DNA of 64,000 nt, taken from assembly GCA_028023455.1 (NCBI GenBank), contig JAQFVV010000253.1, positions 1,374,469 to 1,438,468 of the forward strand, given 5' to 3'. This DNA is from Epiperipatus broadwayi. Its lineage: Eukaryota; Onychophora; Udeonychophora; Euonychophora; Peripatidae. The notes beneath the pieces were generated by a model, which saw only the letters and a program-made list of their open reading frames with translations, was not told the origin of the DNA and ran no database searches. The position numbers and the translations under genes are program-made. Positions 35,975-47,711 of the stretch are shown piece after piece; position 1 is the first letter of the stretch, and the number at the start of each line of letters is the position of its first letter.

Positions 35975-37645
35975 TAACAGGGCTGGGTTCAAACCCTGTT
36001 GTAAAGTATGGTGGTATATAGGCACGCATATATATATTATCAAAATTTGTAATAAATTTGATTTTCTTTTCTCTGTGTGTTTTTTTTTTGTGTGTATATT
36101 TTTAAATGGGGAAACAGATAGAGATTAAACAGAAGGGGGGGGGTGTATAAAGTTTGTGCTCTTGTATTTTGTTTAAAAATGCATGTAATTGTATTGCTGT
36201 ATACATGAATAAGTGGAATAAAAAAAAATAAGGCAAGATTGTATTTTCAAGATGGAAGTCATAGTACAGTATAGTCAAAAAGATATATTAAATGAAAGAA
36301 AAAGGATCAAAATGCATAGATTGTAATCTTGATAAATAAAAATGCTAAGAAAGAAACAAAGAATGGTCTAATATGAATTTTGAGGTGTTAATTGAAATTC
36401 CTTGACGTCAAGAAAAAAAAAGAAGTGCTGAAGGGTTTTTGCAAAACTAAAAATAACACATGGTTTCTTTTTAAAGAAAAGAAAAAAGGAAAAGAATAAA
36501 AAGAAAATGGAACAATGGAATTAATTAATGAGAATTCTTCAGTCGGACTTTTGAGGTGATTCTAAAAGGATTTGTTCTACTAGTGAGATCTTAAAAATAT
36601 TATTTTAAAAACTAGATATAACCAGCAGCCATGAATAGGGTGGGGTAAGGACAGAAGCATGCTGGGATCTCTGCAAGCCATCATACGAAGATACCGCAGA
36701 TGCTGTCTACATTGGAAGAAAGCCCCTCTTAAACCTGACAAATAGAATGATTTTCACCGGACGTTCTTGATATTATATGAAGGGATCGATCAAGATTCAC
36801 TTATCTAAAAGCACTTATTAAGGATGTCGTAGTGTCGAGCGAACCAATGCTGCTATTCATCTATACCCCAGGGGAGAAATCAAGGTAATATGAACACTTT
36901 CTTAAGCGCTACTCACTTCTTAAATAATAATTCATTTTCAATAATAATAATGTGTAAAGACAAAAAAAAAAATCAAAAGAAATCTTTTATACATTGTCAA
37001 GTACATTTTATACGGATGAATAGACTAAATGCTGAATTATTTCATTTGTCCTATATTATCTGATTTTATTGTATTTATTTTGTCTATGCAGTATATGTAT
37101 TTGCATGTGTTATCTTTAAAATATTTGAGCACAAACTAGAAAATATTTATTATGGGATTTCTACATTAACGAATATTAAATATTTATTTTAAGCATGAGT
37201 GTAGGTATCTATGTGTTGACTTCTTTTAATTTAGATTGTGTGATAGAGATTTGTAGTAAAATAAGGTATAAGAGATTCGATTAAGCATCTATGTGCGCAC
37301 ATTTATGTCCCCATATCTTTCTCACGGTTAATAACCACCTGCCCTGAGTGAGCTAGTCAGTGGTAGGAGTTCTATTTATTCAAAATTAGTACTCGATCTC
37401 TCCCAGCGTAATTCTTATTTACCTGTAAGTAAGATTGGGGCTTGGAGTCAGAAATTAACGTCCGTAAATATGTTGGGTGAGAAATAAGAATCCCGTGCAG
37501 AATTACTGACTGAAAAAGGAATTATATATATATATTTTTTAATAATAAAAAAAAAGAGAGAAAAGAAACTATTACGATATAATTACGCAAACACATGTAT
37601 GGTCGTATATATACGTGATTCACACGAAAGGTGAATTCCATTACA
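35975..37645 (+). repeat. 3' LTR of the gag-only element
   Basis: Uninterrupted LTR copy of 1671 bp, preceded by a G run (35961-35969). Contains GGGTTCAAACCC near its start, a G-run followed by TATAAAG near 36140, and ends GGTGAATTCCATTACA. It matches 32108-33695 nearly base for base. Confidence 0.8.
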
Positions 37646-37800
37646 ATATGTTCAATGGTTTTTAGTGCATTTCATAGTGCACTGGCAGTGTCAGGGTTCT
37701 GGAGTATAAGGTCCTCAAATCAGTCTCAGTTCTGGTATTTCCAACATTGAACTTCTGAACTCCCAAGCAATAAAAACATTTGATTATTTATTTACATTTA
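37646..37800 (+). repeat. SINE-like element, copy 2
   Basis: Immediately right of the 3' LTR. tRNA-like head (TAGTGCATTTCATAGTGCAC, CAGTTCTGGTA) plus the CCCAAGCAATAAAAACATTTG / GATTATTTATTTA module shared with 26945-27120. Confidence 0.4.
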
Positions 37801-38398
37801 ATTGATATAACTAGGAGTGTTGGGTAAAAAAAGTTTAAAGTAAAAGTTTTATTATATTATGCTGAGCAACTTTTGATATCTTCATCCTGGCTAAAAGATA
37901 TGAATGTAAATTTTATGTGTAATATATACATATAATTTTTATGACTCACTTTTTAGAGAAGGGGAAACATTATTCCTTTTGATTTATCGTGTTAACATTA
38001 TTGGCGATAAGTCTCCTTTATCTTGCATTTAGAATCATTCCGTTCTCTACTTACAACACTAACTGATGTGAGCTCAAATGTGTGGGTATAGAAAGGAATG
38101 ATTCTAAATGCAAGGTGAAGGAGGCTTGGCATATCGCCAACAATGTTAACTCGATAAATAAAAAGGAATCCTGTTTACCCCTCTCTAAAAAGTCGGCCAT
38201 GTAACTCATTTGTATATATTTACATAAAATTTACATTATATTTTTTACCCACAACCCTCTTATCCACTAGTCTTCGTTATGAGTATGATATCAGGATTAA
38301 GATATCGAAAGCTGCTCAGCAAAAGATAATAAAACTTTTATTTTAAGCTTTTCTTATTCGATGTTCCTAGCGCTTATATCAATTACAGTTATATAGGA
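37797..38398. repeat. ~600-bp foldback element
   Basis: Left arm 37797-38046 and right arm 38093-38398 are reverse complements with minor changes. For example AGTTTTATTATATTATGCTG on the left pairs with CAGCAAAAGATAATAAAACT on the right, and TGCATTTAGAATCATTCC with GGAATGATTCTAAATGCA at the loop. Arms carry GATATC near a GAAAGCTGCTCAGC motif. No ORF. No target duplication confirmed. Confidence 0.8.
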
Positions 38399-38869
38399 AA
38401 AGTTAACCAATGTATATAGAATTATTTACATTTAATAGCTTCTAGTATTCTGGTTGATTGCTAAATTTTGTCACAAATAGTATTTGATTATAGGGCATGC
38501 TTATTAATTTGATAAAGTTTGTTTACCATTTAATCAAATAAATGATTGTTTTGTTTTTTTGATTAAATCAGAAAAGATGAAAAATCGAAGTTGAATAACG
38601 CAGTCTAAATATATTAAAATTATTTAATTTTAACTTTAAATATATTTATATAATTTTATAATTATAAAAATCTTAATTTGTTATTTAAAAAAAAATCATT
38701 TAAATAAAGATCGCCAATTTACTAACTTTACTATTTCAGAATCTTTTTATTTTATTTTGATGCTATTATATTATAAAATATTTAACCAATGAAATATGAC
38801 TCCCACTTACATATGTAGCCTTTCATCACAGGTATGCTAACTAATAAGCATTAATAACTAATTGATGCT

Positions 38870-39430
38870 AGATGATAGTGCTTATTAAATCCCTATCTAC
38901 TGTCGATCTATCCAATATTACGAAACTAGCTTCAAGCTTTGACTTTCATCAGTGAGGAGCTTTGGATCTTGGTCCTGTGATTGGACCTTTAGCAACTATT
39001 GCACCTTTTATAACGATCATCAAGCTATCAGCCCAAATTGAAAAACATTTAAATGTTTTCAGCCAATGCTGACCATAGGATATAATTGTTAAAAAAACTT
39101 AAGGGTACAGCAATGTATAGATACTACTGAACTATATAACTATAAAAGCAAGTTGGCTTAAATGGAAAAAAAAAATGTATTTTTTTTTTTTATTTGGGGT
39201 TGTAGCTTGACTTACACCAGAAAGGGTAAATGAGGGCTGCTAAAAGAAAGTTGCATTATATCCTAAAGATCCAGACATTGGTTCAAGATCTAAAGCTTCT
39301 TACTAATGGAAGTCATAAGCTTGAAACTAGTCTGGGCATATTGGATAGGTCAGCACTGAATAGAGATTTAAGCACTACCATCTGATATCTATTAATTATT
39401 AAAGCTTAAGTAAGTGGCATTCTTATAGTG
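38870..39430. mobile_element. Family A, diverged inverted pair
   Basis: Minus-oriented ribozyme region at about 38915-38975 (CTGATGA kept, GAAAC changed to GAAGC) and plus-oriented one at about 39290-39350 (CTAATGG, then GAAACTAGTCTGGG) face each other around the monomer body (CAATGTATAGATACTACTG). Same foldback arrangement as 3327-4058 but older. Confidence 0.6.
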
Positions 39431-40257
39431 AAAAGAAAATATAAAACACATTTATAGTGTAATATAAATGTAATTAAGAAAGTCGTAGAAATATCTAGCT
39501 TTTATTGTTTTATTTTAAATTAAAGCTTCAACATTTACATATTTTATTGTAGAATATTGTTAATCATGAATTTCTCATTTTTAGGCTTTTCAGATTTTCT
39601 ACAGATTCTAGTATTATATCGTTTAGTCTGCACTATATTGCTTAAATTTTAAATAAATATTGTTTTGTATGCATATGTACGGTAATCAATTATGTAATTA
39701 CAGCATTGCAGATCTTCATCTTATTAAGAGTGGAAGCATTTAAGCACTCTCTATTAGCTCATTGTTTAACTAAAATATAAAATGTTATATATTAGCTATA
39801 ATACAAGGCTCACAGGAGTATGTTCATAGGAATCTCATCTACTATGCCAACCCTCAATATCTCTAACCACAAATCAGATTGAGTTTGAATCTTATTTATA
39901 TTAAACAGATTATTGTTTAGAAGCACACATATAATTATATTCTGAAACCAGTCTTGTGCAGTCATAATTCACAATTCAAAATCTGATTATTATATAACAT
40001 AGATAAATAATTAGCTAATATAAGACACTTAAATACTCTTATTTATAATATTTATTTCCTGATACTATTTAAAGTGTATGCCTATTTTTTATTGCATTTT
40101 AAATTAAAACAAAAATTTATTGTAATGATTAATCTTTCCTCGATAGTTATACTGATTGTGTAATGCGGCGGCTATGCGATGCTGCAGTACCATCAACAAC
40201 CGCCAAGAAGCCTGCAAGTGATAAATTTCTATCCGAAAGTCGCTTAAATCAACAAAT

Positions 40258-40526
40258 TAAAATGTCTAAGGCAAAGTAAATCAAACAAAACCTTCTAAAA
40301 TACAAAAAAACAAGAAAATGCTATAAAATTCGAATTACAAAAACAGAAATCTGTGAAAATACGTCAAACGCAACACCCCCTCCCCCAGAATGGAAAATTC
40401 TTTGCTGAAATGAATAAAATAAAATGCCTAAGGCAAAATAAATCTAACAAATCCTTCTAAAATACAAATTATAAAAAAAAAAAAACAAGAAAATGCTATG
40501 AAATTCGAATTACAACAAAAACAGAC
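40258..40526 (+). repeat. ~90-bp direct duplication
   Basis: AAAATGTCTAAGGCAAAGTA at 40258 through AAATTCGAATTACAA recurs as AAAATGCCTAAGGCAAAATA at 40421 through AAATTCGAATTACAA. Not coding. Confidence 0.7.
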
Positions 40527-41519
40527 AAACTTTAAATTAATGGTCAAAAAAATTAACAATGGCGGAGGGAGCTTCATTAATGGCGGAAGTTACAAAAACA
40601 GAATTTCATCAATATTTAGTTTTCAACATTTGCAAATATGCATCTACGATCAGATTCCAAAGCAGCGATTTATATAAACTAAAGAGAACATTACACGAGA
40701 GCTTCTATTTATCAAATTAATTATTCTCTGTTTTGAAATTATGGTATATCATTTAAATAGATTTATAGATATTGCAGGAAAAATATTACTCAATTTTCTT
40801 CAAGGCTGACTTGTCCAGTATTTGTAGTAGATTTGCAGCACTTCCAGGCTCAATTCGCTGCCATTTACACTATTATGAGTTGATCGTCCGCAATGTCCTG
40901 CCTTGTTTACGACTCTTCTTTAATTAAAATTATAAAATTTAGCTTTCTATTGCTAAATTTCTTAACTTAGCACTTTTATCAAAGGCGATCCTAAGTGAAT
41001 AACAGCAGATTAAAAAAATAATTTATCAGAAGACATGGAAAAAGTTGCAAACTGAAATGTGACATAATAGGCCTCTCACGTTAAAAAATATAGGTGCAAG
41101 CTTTAGCAAACAATAATTTAAAGAAGGTAGTTCTGCAAAATATAACCTTTCCTCTTCTTACTTGTATAAAATGCAACTCAGCTTATTGAATCTTTTTTTC
41201 TGTCTTTCACTTAGCAATTATCTTTAATTATTTTAAAGATTAACAATTCTTTAAAAAACATATAAGTAACTTATTTAGCGATTTCTTTCTTTCTTCCACT
41301 TAGCCATTGGGTATATATATTTTTAATGATAAATTAAAACTTTGGGTGTAATGATGAAAAGATGTGTGAGGAATTGGTTTTTTAATCATAAAAATACTGA
41401 TCAATAGTAACTTGCAGTATGCTTTTATAATTATTAAACTAGTATTTAGGATATAAAGAACAGTCTTCCCATCCTGCTACAGTACTATAAATTAGAACAA
41501 TTTAGAATTGCAAATGAGA

Positions 41520-44350
41520 ACATCATCATTATTCCAATGGCACAAAGTATTATCACATAAATTGTCTGATAAAAGAGCTAGATAGTAATAGGGTTACTAG
41601 CTACATTCGCACTATCCAATGGTATTGATCCTTTTATTCAAATATTTTGTTATTATTGAATTTTTGCAAAACTCATAGATTGACTATCATAAACACTTTA
41701 TTTAGGCGGAAAAGATGCATCCAAGCTCAAAACAATGGCATTTAATAGATTACATTATAGTCAGGAGTAACAATACAAGAAAATTTCCCTTACATGAGCA
41801 CTTACGAGCATAGATTATGGAACAGATTGTAGATATTTTAGTGCACTATAAGATTAAAATGAAAAAAAGAAATAGATATATCAATCATATTTACAAGAAA
41901 ATTAATGTTCACTCTTTAGAAAAATCTATTGTACATAATAAAGATCAACAGTTATTAAACACTAAAAGTGCTAATTTGAATCTTTAGGAGTATGTTGTGA
42001 ATATAAATATATCTATTCTTGGGTTCACTAAAAGAAGAAGAATCATTTATTTTCTGCCAGTGTTCTTATTATTATTAATTTGATTAAAAAGAAATTAGGC
42101 AGTATTTGCTTGGCAAAACAATAAATTAAATATGGAACTTCATAATAAATATAGAAATCTGAATGCAGAAATTCAGCAGCTGACAAAAAAGCTTAAAAAT
42201 AATTGGTGGATTAAAACTGCCATTAAGATGCTCCCGGAAATTCAGCAGCTGACAAGAAAGCTTAAAAATGATTGGTGGATTAAAACTGCAAATAAGATGC
42301 AAACATTTGTAGATCATGATATTCTACATCTTTTTTGTTGCATTAAAAGCTACATATGGATTTGACAAATGGTATCACAGTCCTGTTGAATCCAGCAATG
42401 GCAGTCTCTTATATGATAATGATATTTTGAATAGGTGGGTATTATGATTTTTTGAATACTAATTCAAGAATTGAGATGATGACTTTCAATAGCATACTCA
42501 TTTTATCTATTCATTTAGATTTGGACAAAGATATCCCACCTAATGAATACAAAACAGCATTTACAATCTTAAAATTGAAAAGCTGCAGGTCCTGATGGTG
42601 ATGATATGTTCATTTCAAATACATTGGAATTTTTTAGAAATAATGGACTCATGAAATTGTGCCACTCAATTTTAAGGATGCTTTTATTGTTCCAATTATT
42701 AAAAACAAAGGGAATAAAGATGATTATAGTAATTATCATGGAATATCATTATTATCCACTGCAGTAAAGTGTTTTTCAAGAATTTTGTTGAATGGATTGT
42801 TTCCAATCATAGATGAATAATTACTAGAGAATCAGTGTGATTTTACATGCTTTTTATTGCCAGGTAAGTGCAAGACAAGTGTCAGGAACAAAGGAGTGAT
42901 TTATATATTTCTTTTATTGATTTGGTCAAGGCATAGGATTCAGTCAGGACAGCTTTATGACATTGTTTAAAATTGATTAGTTGTTCACCAAAATTTACTC
43001 ATTTTATACAATTTCTGCATGATGGAATGAGAGGAAATATTACTACTATAAATACAATTTATCCAAACTGCTTCGAACACTTTTTAGCATAACTCTTTAT
43101 TTGTACATACACATACATTTCGACTGTCCTGCAGTCTTCTTCAGAGCTATGATATAATGAACAAAATAAAACAAAATATATAATTATATATATAAAAAAT
43201 TTAAATAATAAAAAACTAAAAACAACATAAAATATATCAAAAAAAAAAACTGAAATAAATAATCAAACTTATAAAATAATTAATATAAAATAAAATATAC
43301 AACATAAATAGAAAATAAATATAAATTATACATGTGTACAATCGAAATGTAGGTGTATGTACAAATAAAGAGTTTTGCTAAAAAGTGTTCGAAGTGGTTT
43401 GGATAAATTATGTTTATAGGATATTACAGCATACTTTGTTTTCAATTTTTATGACAGTGGTCTGTGGAACTATTTATAGCCAGATTAATGAAACAAGGGG
43501 TCAATACAGATTTATTGATGGATTTTTATTTGAATTGATTAAAGGTGAAAACAAAAACTTCATCCTCTTAGATTCTGGATTTATACTATGCTGATGATTG
43601 TGCTAATTTTTCTATTTCAAAAGACAATTTACAGAATGTATTTAATATTTTATATATTGATTTTTCCCTTCGTTGGTTTATTAATTGATGATCAAAAAAG
43701 GTCTTTAACAGCTAGTGGCTGGAAAAAAAAACTGTCAGCAACTTCTAGTTTGGATAATCAATTTAAGAATGTATATTAGATGAAAGTAACTTGGTAGTTT
43801 TATAAATAGAAAGATAGACTTAATCGATGAGGTATAATAGACTCCAATGTGCAACTGCTGCTTTTAAACAAGTTAAAACAGAGTATTTCATCGCACAAAA
43901 ATAATTACTGCAATTAAGTTAGCTGTATGTAAAGCTGTTATGTTACAAAACTTATTGTATGGAAATGAAATGTAGATGCCCTATCTGTACTAAATGAAAG
44001 TATTAGAAAAGTTTTATTTAAAGATGCTCTGTAAAATTTTAAATAATAGAATGGCAAGATCATAAAAACAATCAATATGTTCTTCAATTTGCTGGATGCG
44101 TGTTACTATAGAGACCACTATTTGTAAATCGTCCCTGAATATGTAAACCGAATGAAAAATGCAAGACTTACTAAAGTGATGTTTTACAATAAACTTAATA
44201 ACGCCTGGATTACCTTAAGATATTTTAAAGAATCGCAATGTCAGTTATTTTCATTGGGAAGATATGGTAGAGAATAGAATACCTTGGAAAGCTATAACTA
44301 GACATGGTATCGAAGTATTTCAGAAAGAAAAGTTTTGCGCCGAAGAAATT
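41520..44350 (+). pseudogene. LINE with endonuclease and RT remains, split by a palindromic insertion
   Basis: Blocks in order: endonuclease C-terminus LTIINTLF and WHLIDYIIVR (about 41690-41780); linker IQQLTKKLKNNWWIKTA at 42174, tandemly duplicated; DIPPNEYKTAFTILKLKS; RT block VPIIKNKGNKDDYSNYHGIS and LLSTAVKCFSRILLNGL (42690-42810); HDGMRGNI (43020); then, after an insertion, TLFSIFMTVV, LYYADDCANFSISKDNLQNV (YADD at 43587-43598); LGSFINRKIDLID; and thumb segment AIKLAVCKAVMLQNLLYGNE (43910-43970). The family resembles invertebrate LINEs often annotated as craniofacial-development-protein-2-like. Multiple frameshifts: inactive. Confidence 0.8.
43058..43410. mobile_element. Palindromic MITE-like insertion inside the LINE RT
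   Basis: 43060-43122 (TTATCCAAACTGCTTCGAAC, TTGTACATACACATACATTT) and 43345-43408 are reverse complements (~64 bp), enclosing A-rich DNA. It separates HDGMRGN from TLFSIF of the LINE. On its minus strand near 43115-43150 it carries CTGAAGA, a perfect GACTG/CAGTC hairpin, then GAAAT, a hammerhead-like layout similar to family B. Confidence 0.7.
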
Positions 44351-44629
44351 ACAACATCATAAAATATCAATAAATACAAATGGTTCAGTATGTTTTATAT
44401 GTACACATATTGGTTTGTATAGTCGTCACAAAATTCATTTAATTTTATTCTCTGAGAATTAGAATTGGTACACTTAGTTATAAGTGGCTGTTCATTATTT
44501 TATATATCTATACTGTGCTTTTTTCTATCATTTTATTAAATATTATCAAAATCGATGGATTTTAATTTTTTATAATCTTATTGCGATAAATCTTTTTTAT
44601 TTTTAAACTTTTTTTTTTTTGTTGTTTAG

Positions 44630-44729
44630 AGTTATGCTAGTAGTTAATCAATCAACGGCAGAACCAGTTGCTGTAAAAATATTAAATTTATCTCAGACCC
44701 CAGATGCAGCTGAAAATGTGAAAAAAGAG
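44630..44729 (+). CDS. chek1: chk1 exon, beta2-beta3 with the ATP-binding lysine
   Basis: Completes codon E, then VMLVVNQSTAEPVAVKILNL and SQTPDAAENVKKE. VAVKIL holds the invariant kinase lysine (human Chk1 K38), and ENVKKE begins the alphaC helix with its conserved glutamate. Acceptor TTGTTTAG, donor GTAAAT; phase 2 in, 0 out. The preceding intron is ~17.2 kb, nearly all transposon-derived. Confidence 0.93.
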
Positions 44730-45268
44730 GTAAATACTTTTTTTAAATTAGAACAAACTTTTGTATTTTATTGAAAATGAATCACTTTCTTGTCTTTCAA
44801 ATTGCAGATTTCACTCTAGATAATCTCTAATCATAACTATTCTCTTTTATGTAATCCTTTTTTCTTTTGATTATCTTTCTACCATATGTTATTATAAAGG
44901 GTATAATATCTGGCTGAATCCTATCAGAGAATCACCCATTTCTTTGATTGCTCCAGAGCTGTAGATATTGTATTATCATTCTTCTCTGAATGGTACTTGT
45001 ACTATGGCAATCTGTAATGTGTCGGTGTAAAAAAGGATATTCAAGCATTAGATTAAAAATACTAGGACAAGCCCACCACTTTATCTAATGTATAACTATT
45101 AAGTACAAAATCTGAAAATTTCAGACATCCATATGTCTTCCAATCCAGCTATCTAACTTAAACAGCCATATGGGACTGAACTAAGTTCAGAGACACCATA
45201 TATTAATAGCTTTAGCAATATAAAATCGCCAAAGCCATCATAGCAAAACATAAAATTATAAAAAAAAA

Positions 45269-45463
45269 ATCCAAGTCAGATGTCACATGACCTAAAAACA
45301 AATGATTGAATATCCTAGCACCTCACTGAGGACACCAGTAGCAGAAACTGGTCTGAGGTTGGGGTATTCTGCAAAGCTTGTTAAAAGTTTGTTTTGCGAG
45401 CTGTATATATAACATTTGTAAACACAAGCTTATTAAATTAGGTCATGTGACACCTGACTTGAT
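45269..45463 (+). mobile_element. Family A relative with terminal inverted repeats and hammerhead-like core
   Basis: Ends are inverted: CCAAGTCAGATGTCACATGA (45271-45290) versus TCATGTGACACCTGACTTG (45443-45461). Inside, CTGAGGA (45326-45332), GAAAC (45344-45348) and GTC (45351-45353) follow the hammerhead order. Stem I is ACCTCA (45320-45325) with TGAGGT (45354-45359), a perfect helix, plus outer GAATA/TATTC. Stem II is degenerate. Confidence 0.55.
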
Positions 45464-45904
45464 TTTTTTGTAATATTTATTAATAAAGTTATTAAAAATC
45501 ATAATGTTCTGAGTTAGCTTAATCTCTATATAAGATATACATTGTTGCCATAAGTGATTAGACATCTCCGTTGTAAACATAACTACCATTTTTTAATATC
45601 AATTTCATCAATTTTGGCTTTATACTTTCATAACAAATATGAAGAAGAGATATTAGCGACTTTTTTTTGCATTTAACATCACTTTCTCTTTTGTTCTGTA
45701 TTGTTATATTAAGGCTGCTATATCTTATATCTTACATACTCTGCTAATTAATTTTAATGTCCAGCAAATTAATAATTTAGTAGTACTTTTGTTCATCTAC
45801 TAATGATTTTGTGCTTAAACAAAAAAAAAAAATGTCCTATATGATTTAGCATTATCACAAAATGGCAAACAATATTTTTACCAAGATAATTACAATTTGT
45901 CTAC

Positions 45905-47045
45905 AGTGAACTTTCGAATCTATTTAATAAATGAACAAGCTGGATTTAAAAGAGGTTTTAGTACTCTATCGCATCCAAGTGTTGAGAGAAGTTATAGAAA
46001 TGTCCAATGAATATAAATTATCATTATCTTTTGGATTTATAGATTATGAAATATAGTAATTGAAACCTTGTATCTTTAAAAATATAGACTCAAGAGTAAT
46101 GTCGTATTCTGAAGAATTTTTATCAAAATGCAACAGCAGTGATTAGATTACAAGATAATAATAAGATTAACATTGAATATGATATGTGATAGATGATTTC
46201 ATATCTTGAAAATTTTTATAGCAGCTTTACAAGAAGTATTTCATGAATTAAAATGGGAAGCTAAAGAAGTAAGAGTGATTATTTAAGTCATCTGGATTTT
46301 GCAGATGACTTGGTTGTTTTGCAAATAGTGTTTCAGATTTCAGGAAATAATGCAAGAATTATCAGATGAAAGCAAGAAAGTAGGACTAAAGATAAATGCT
46401 AAAAGTAAGGTTCGGTATATTTTCTCAGAAGAAGAAAATAAAGATATTAATAATCATGAATTAAAATTTAACATTTAAAAATACAGTTGGAAACATAATG
46501 AATAAAATTAATTACAGAATTAAACTTGGATGGACTGCTTTTGATAGAAATAATTAATATTAAAAGGAAATATTTCTATGTGTTTGAAAATGAAAGTTTT
46601 TAATAGATGTGCTTTCCAGGTTTTATTTATGGATCTGAATCTTGGAGATTTAAAAGCAATATAAATACTTCAGACTACTTAATGAAATATAGAGAGACAT
46701 TTGTGGAGCAACAAGAAATTGAAAACAAAAATATGTGGATGAGGGAATAAGCAGATAGCACTGACATTGAAAGAACTGAGAGATTGAAATGGAACTGGGT
46801 TGAACATATTAATGAAAGAGGTGATAATGGGATGGATAGTGGAAGTTTTAAATGAGATTCCAGATTTTGTAAAAGATTTAGGAAGAGTCCATGTTTGAGA
46901 TAAAGAGATGAAATATATAAAAGTTTGTTGTTGTATTCTGGAGAAATGAGCTAGGAATTAGAGAAATTGGATTAAATTTGGAGATACCTTCATCTTGTAG
47001 TGGATCAATATTTGCTGAAAGTAATGGTGATAATGATGAAAGTAA
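45905..47045 (+). pseudogene. RTE-like LINE, RT core to 3' end, intron 2
   Basis: Frames give NEQAGFKRGFSTLSHPSVER, FIDYE, then LDFADDLVV (FADD at 46298-46309), MQELSDESKKVGLKINAK, GSESWRFKSNINTSDYL, WNWVEHINERGD, and tail LNLEIPSSCSGSI near 46980-47010. Multiple frameshifts. Same family as 15800-16760 and the tails at 7490 and 50655. Confidence 0.8.
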
Positions 47046-47423
47046 AAAAAACAAACCTTTTTTTCTTATTTGAATGGAATGTGCCCAATTTTCTAATGGA
47101 ATGTGCCAACATCAATGACTTTGCAAACAATTATCTATATAATTTTTTTCCCATAGAAAAATATCCTGTAATCAAGCCTTTTTTTAACTGTAGAAAAGAT
47201 ATGAAATGAAGTATATTCATGCCTTGTCTTATTGGTAGAAATTCATACAGGAAATCCAGCCTTTATCTCTTCTGTTAGTACTGCGGATAAGAAATCCAAA
47301 GTAAAATGGAGCAATGCAGTTGACTTATTGTAATGGTTTAGCTATATAATTGCCATAGTTTTGAGTTTTTTGTTCTATATACAGTAAACAACTTAGTGTA
47401 GAAATTTTCTATTTTTTATTTAG

Positions 47424-47547
47424 GTTTGTATTCATAAAGTATTAAGAAATGAACATGTGATCAAGTTTTTTGGCACAAGGATAGAAGGAATCAATCAGTA
47501 CATTTTTTTAGAATATGCTGCAGGAGGAGAATTGTTTGATAGGATAG
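47424..47547 (+). CDS. chek1: chk1 exon, alphaC to hinge
   Basis: [20 protein letters not shown] then [21 protein letters not shown] plus one base. [13 protein letters not shown] is the hinge and alphaD segment (human [13 protein letters not shown]), where ATP-site hydrogen bonding occurs. Acceptor TTTAG, donor GTAAGT, phase 0 in, 1 out. The AA in place of CS matches arthropod Chk1/Grapes. Confidence 0.95.
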
Positions 47548-47646
47548 GTAAGTACGTTGTCAATAAATTATAAATCAATCTTAAATCAAATATATGTAAT
47601 TGGCTTAATAACTTAGTCAACTAAATTTTTTTTTTTTTTTTTGTAG

Positions 47647-47711
47647 AACCTGATGTAGGAACACCATTTCCACTGGCGCAGAAATATTTTCGGCAGCTTA
47701 TTACAGGCATT
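47647..47711 (+). CDS. chek1: chk1 exon, alphaD-alphaE
   Basis: Completes E, then PDVGTPFPLAQKYFRQLITG I. Matches human [22 protein letters not shown]. Preceded by a 99-bp intron, the only short intron of the gene here; donor GTACGT is less usual but in phase (0 out). Confidence 0.93.

Larger units (their letters stand above)
28569..37645 (+). mobile_element. Gag-only LTR retrotransposon in chk1 intron 1
   Basis: A ~1.65-kb direct repeat marks the LTRs: 28569-33695 (interrupted by an insertion at 28627-32101) and 35975-37645. By eye the copies differ only at scattered positions. The internal region (33696-35974) has a primer-binding-site candidate TGGCGTCCCAATGAA at 33697, a leader, a decayed gag and a G-run polypurine candidate just before the 3' LTR. 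No protease, RT, RNase H or integrase was recognised, so it is non-autonomous. LTR ends are approximate: 5' TGACAGGGCT, 3' TTACA; flanks show no clean duplication. Confidence 0.75.
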
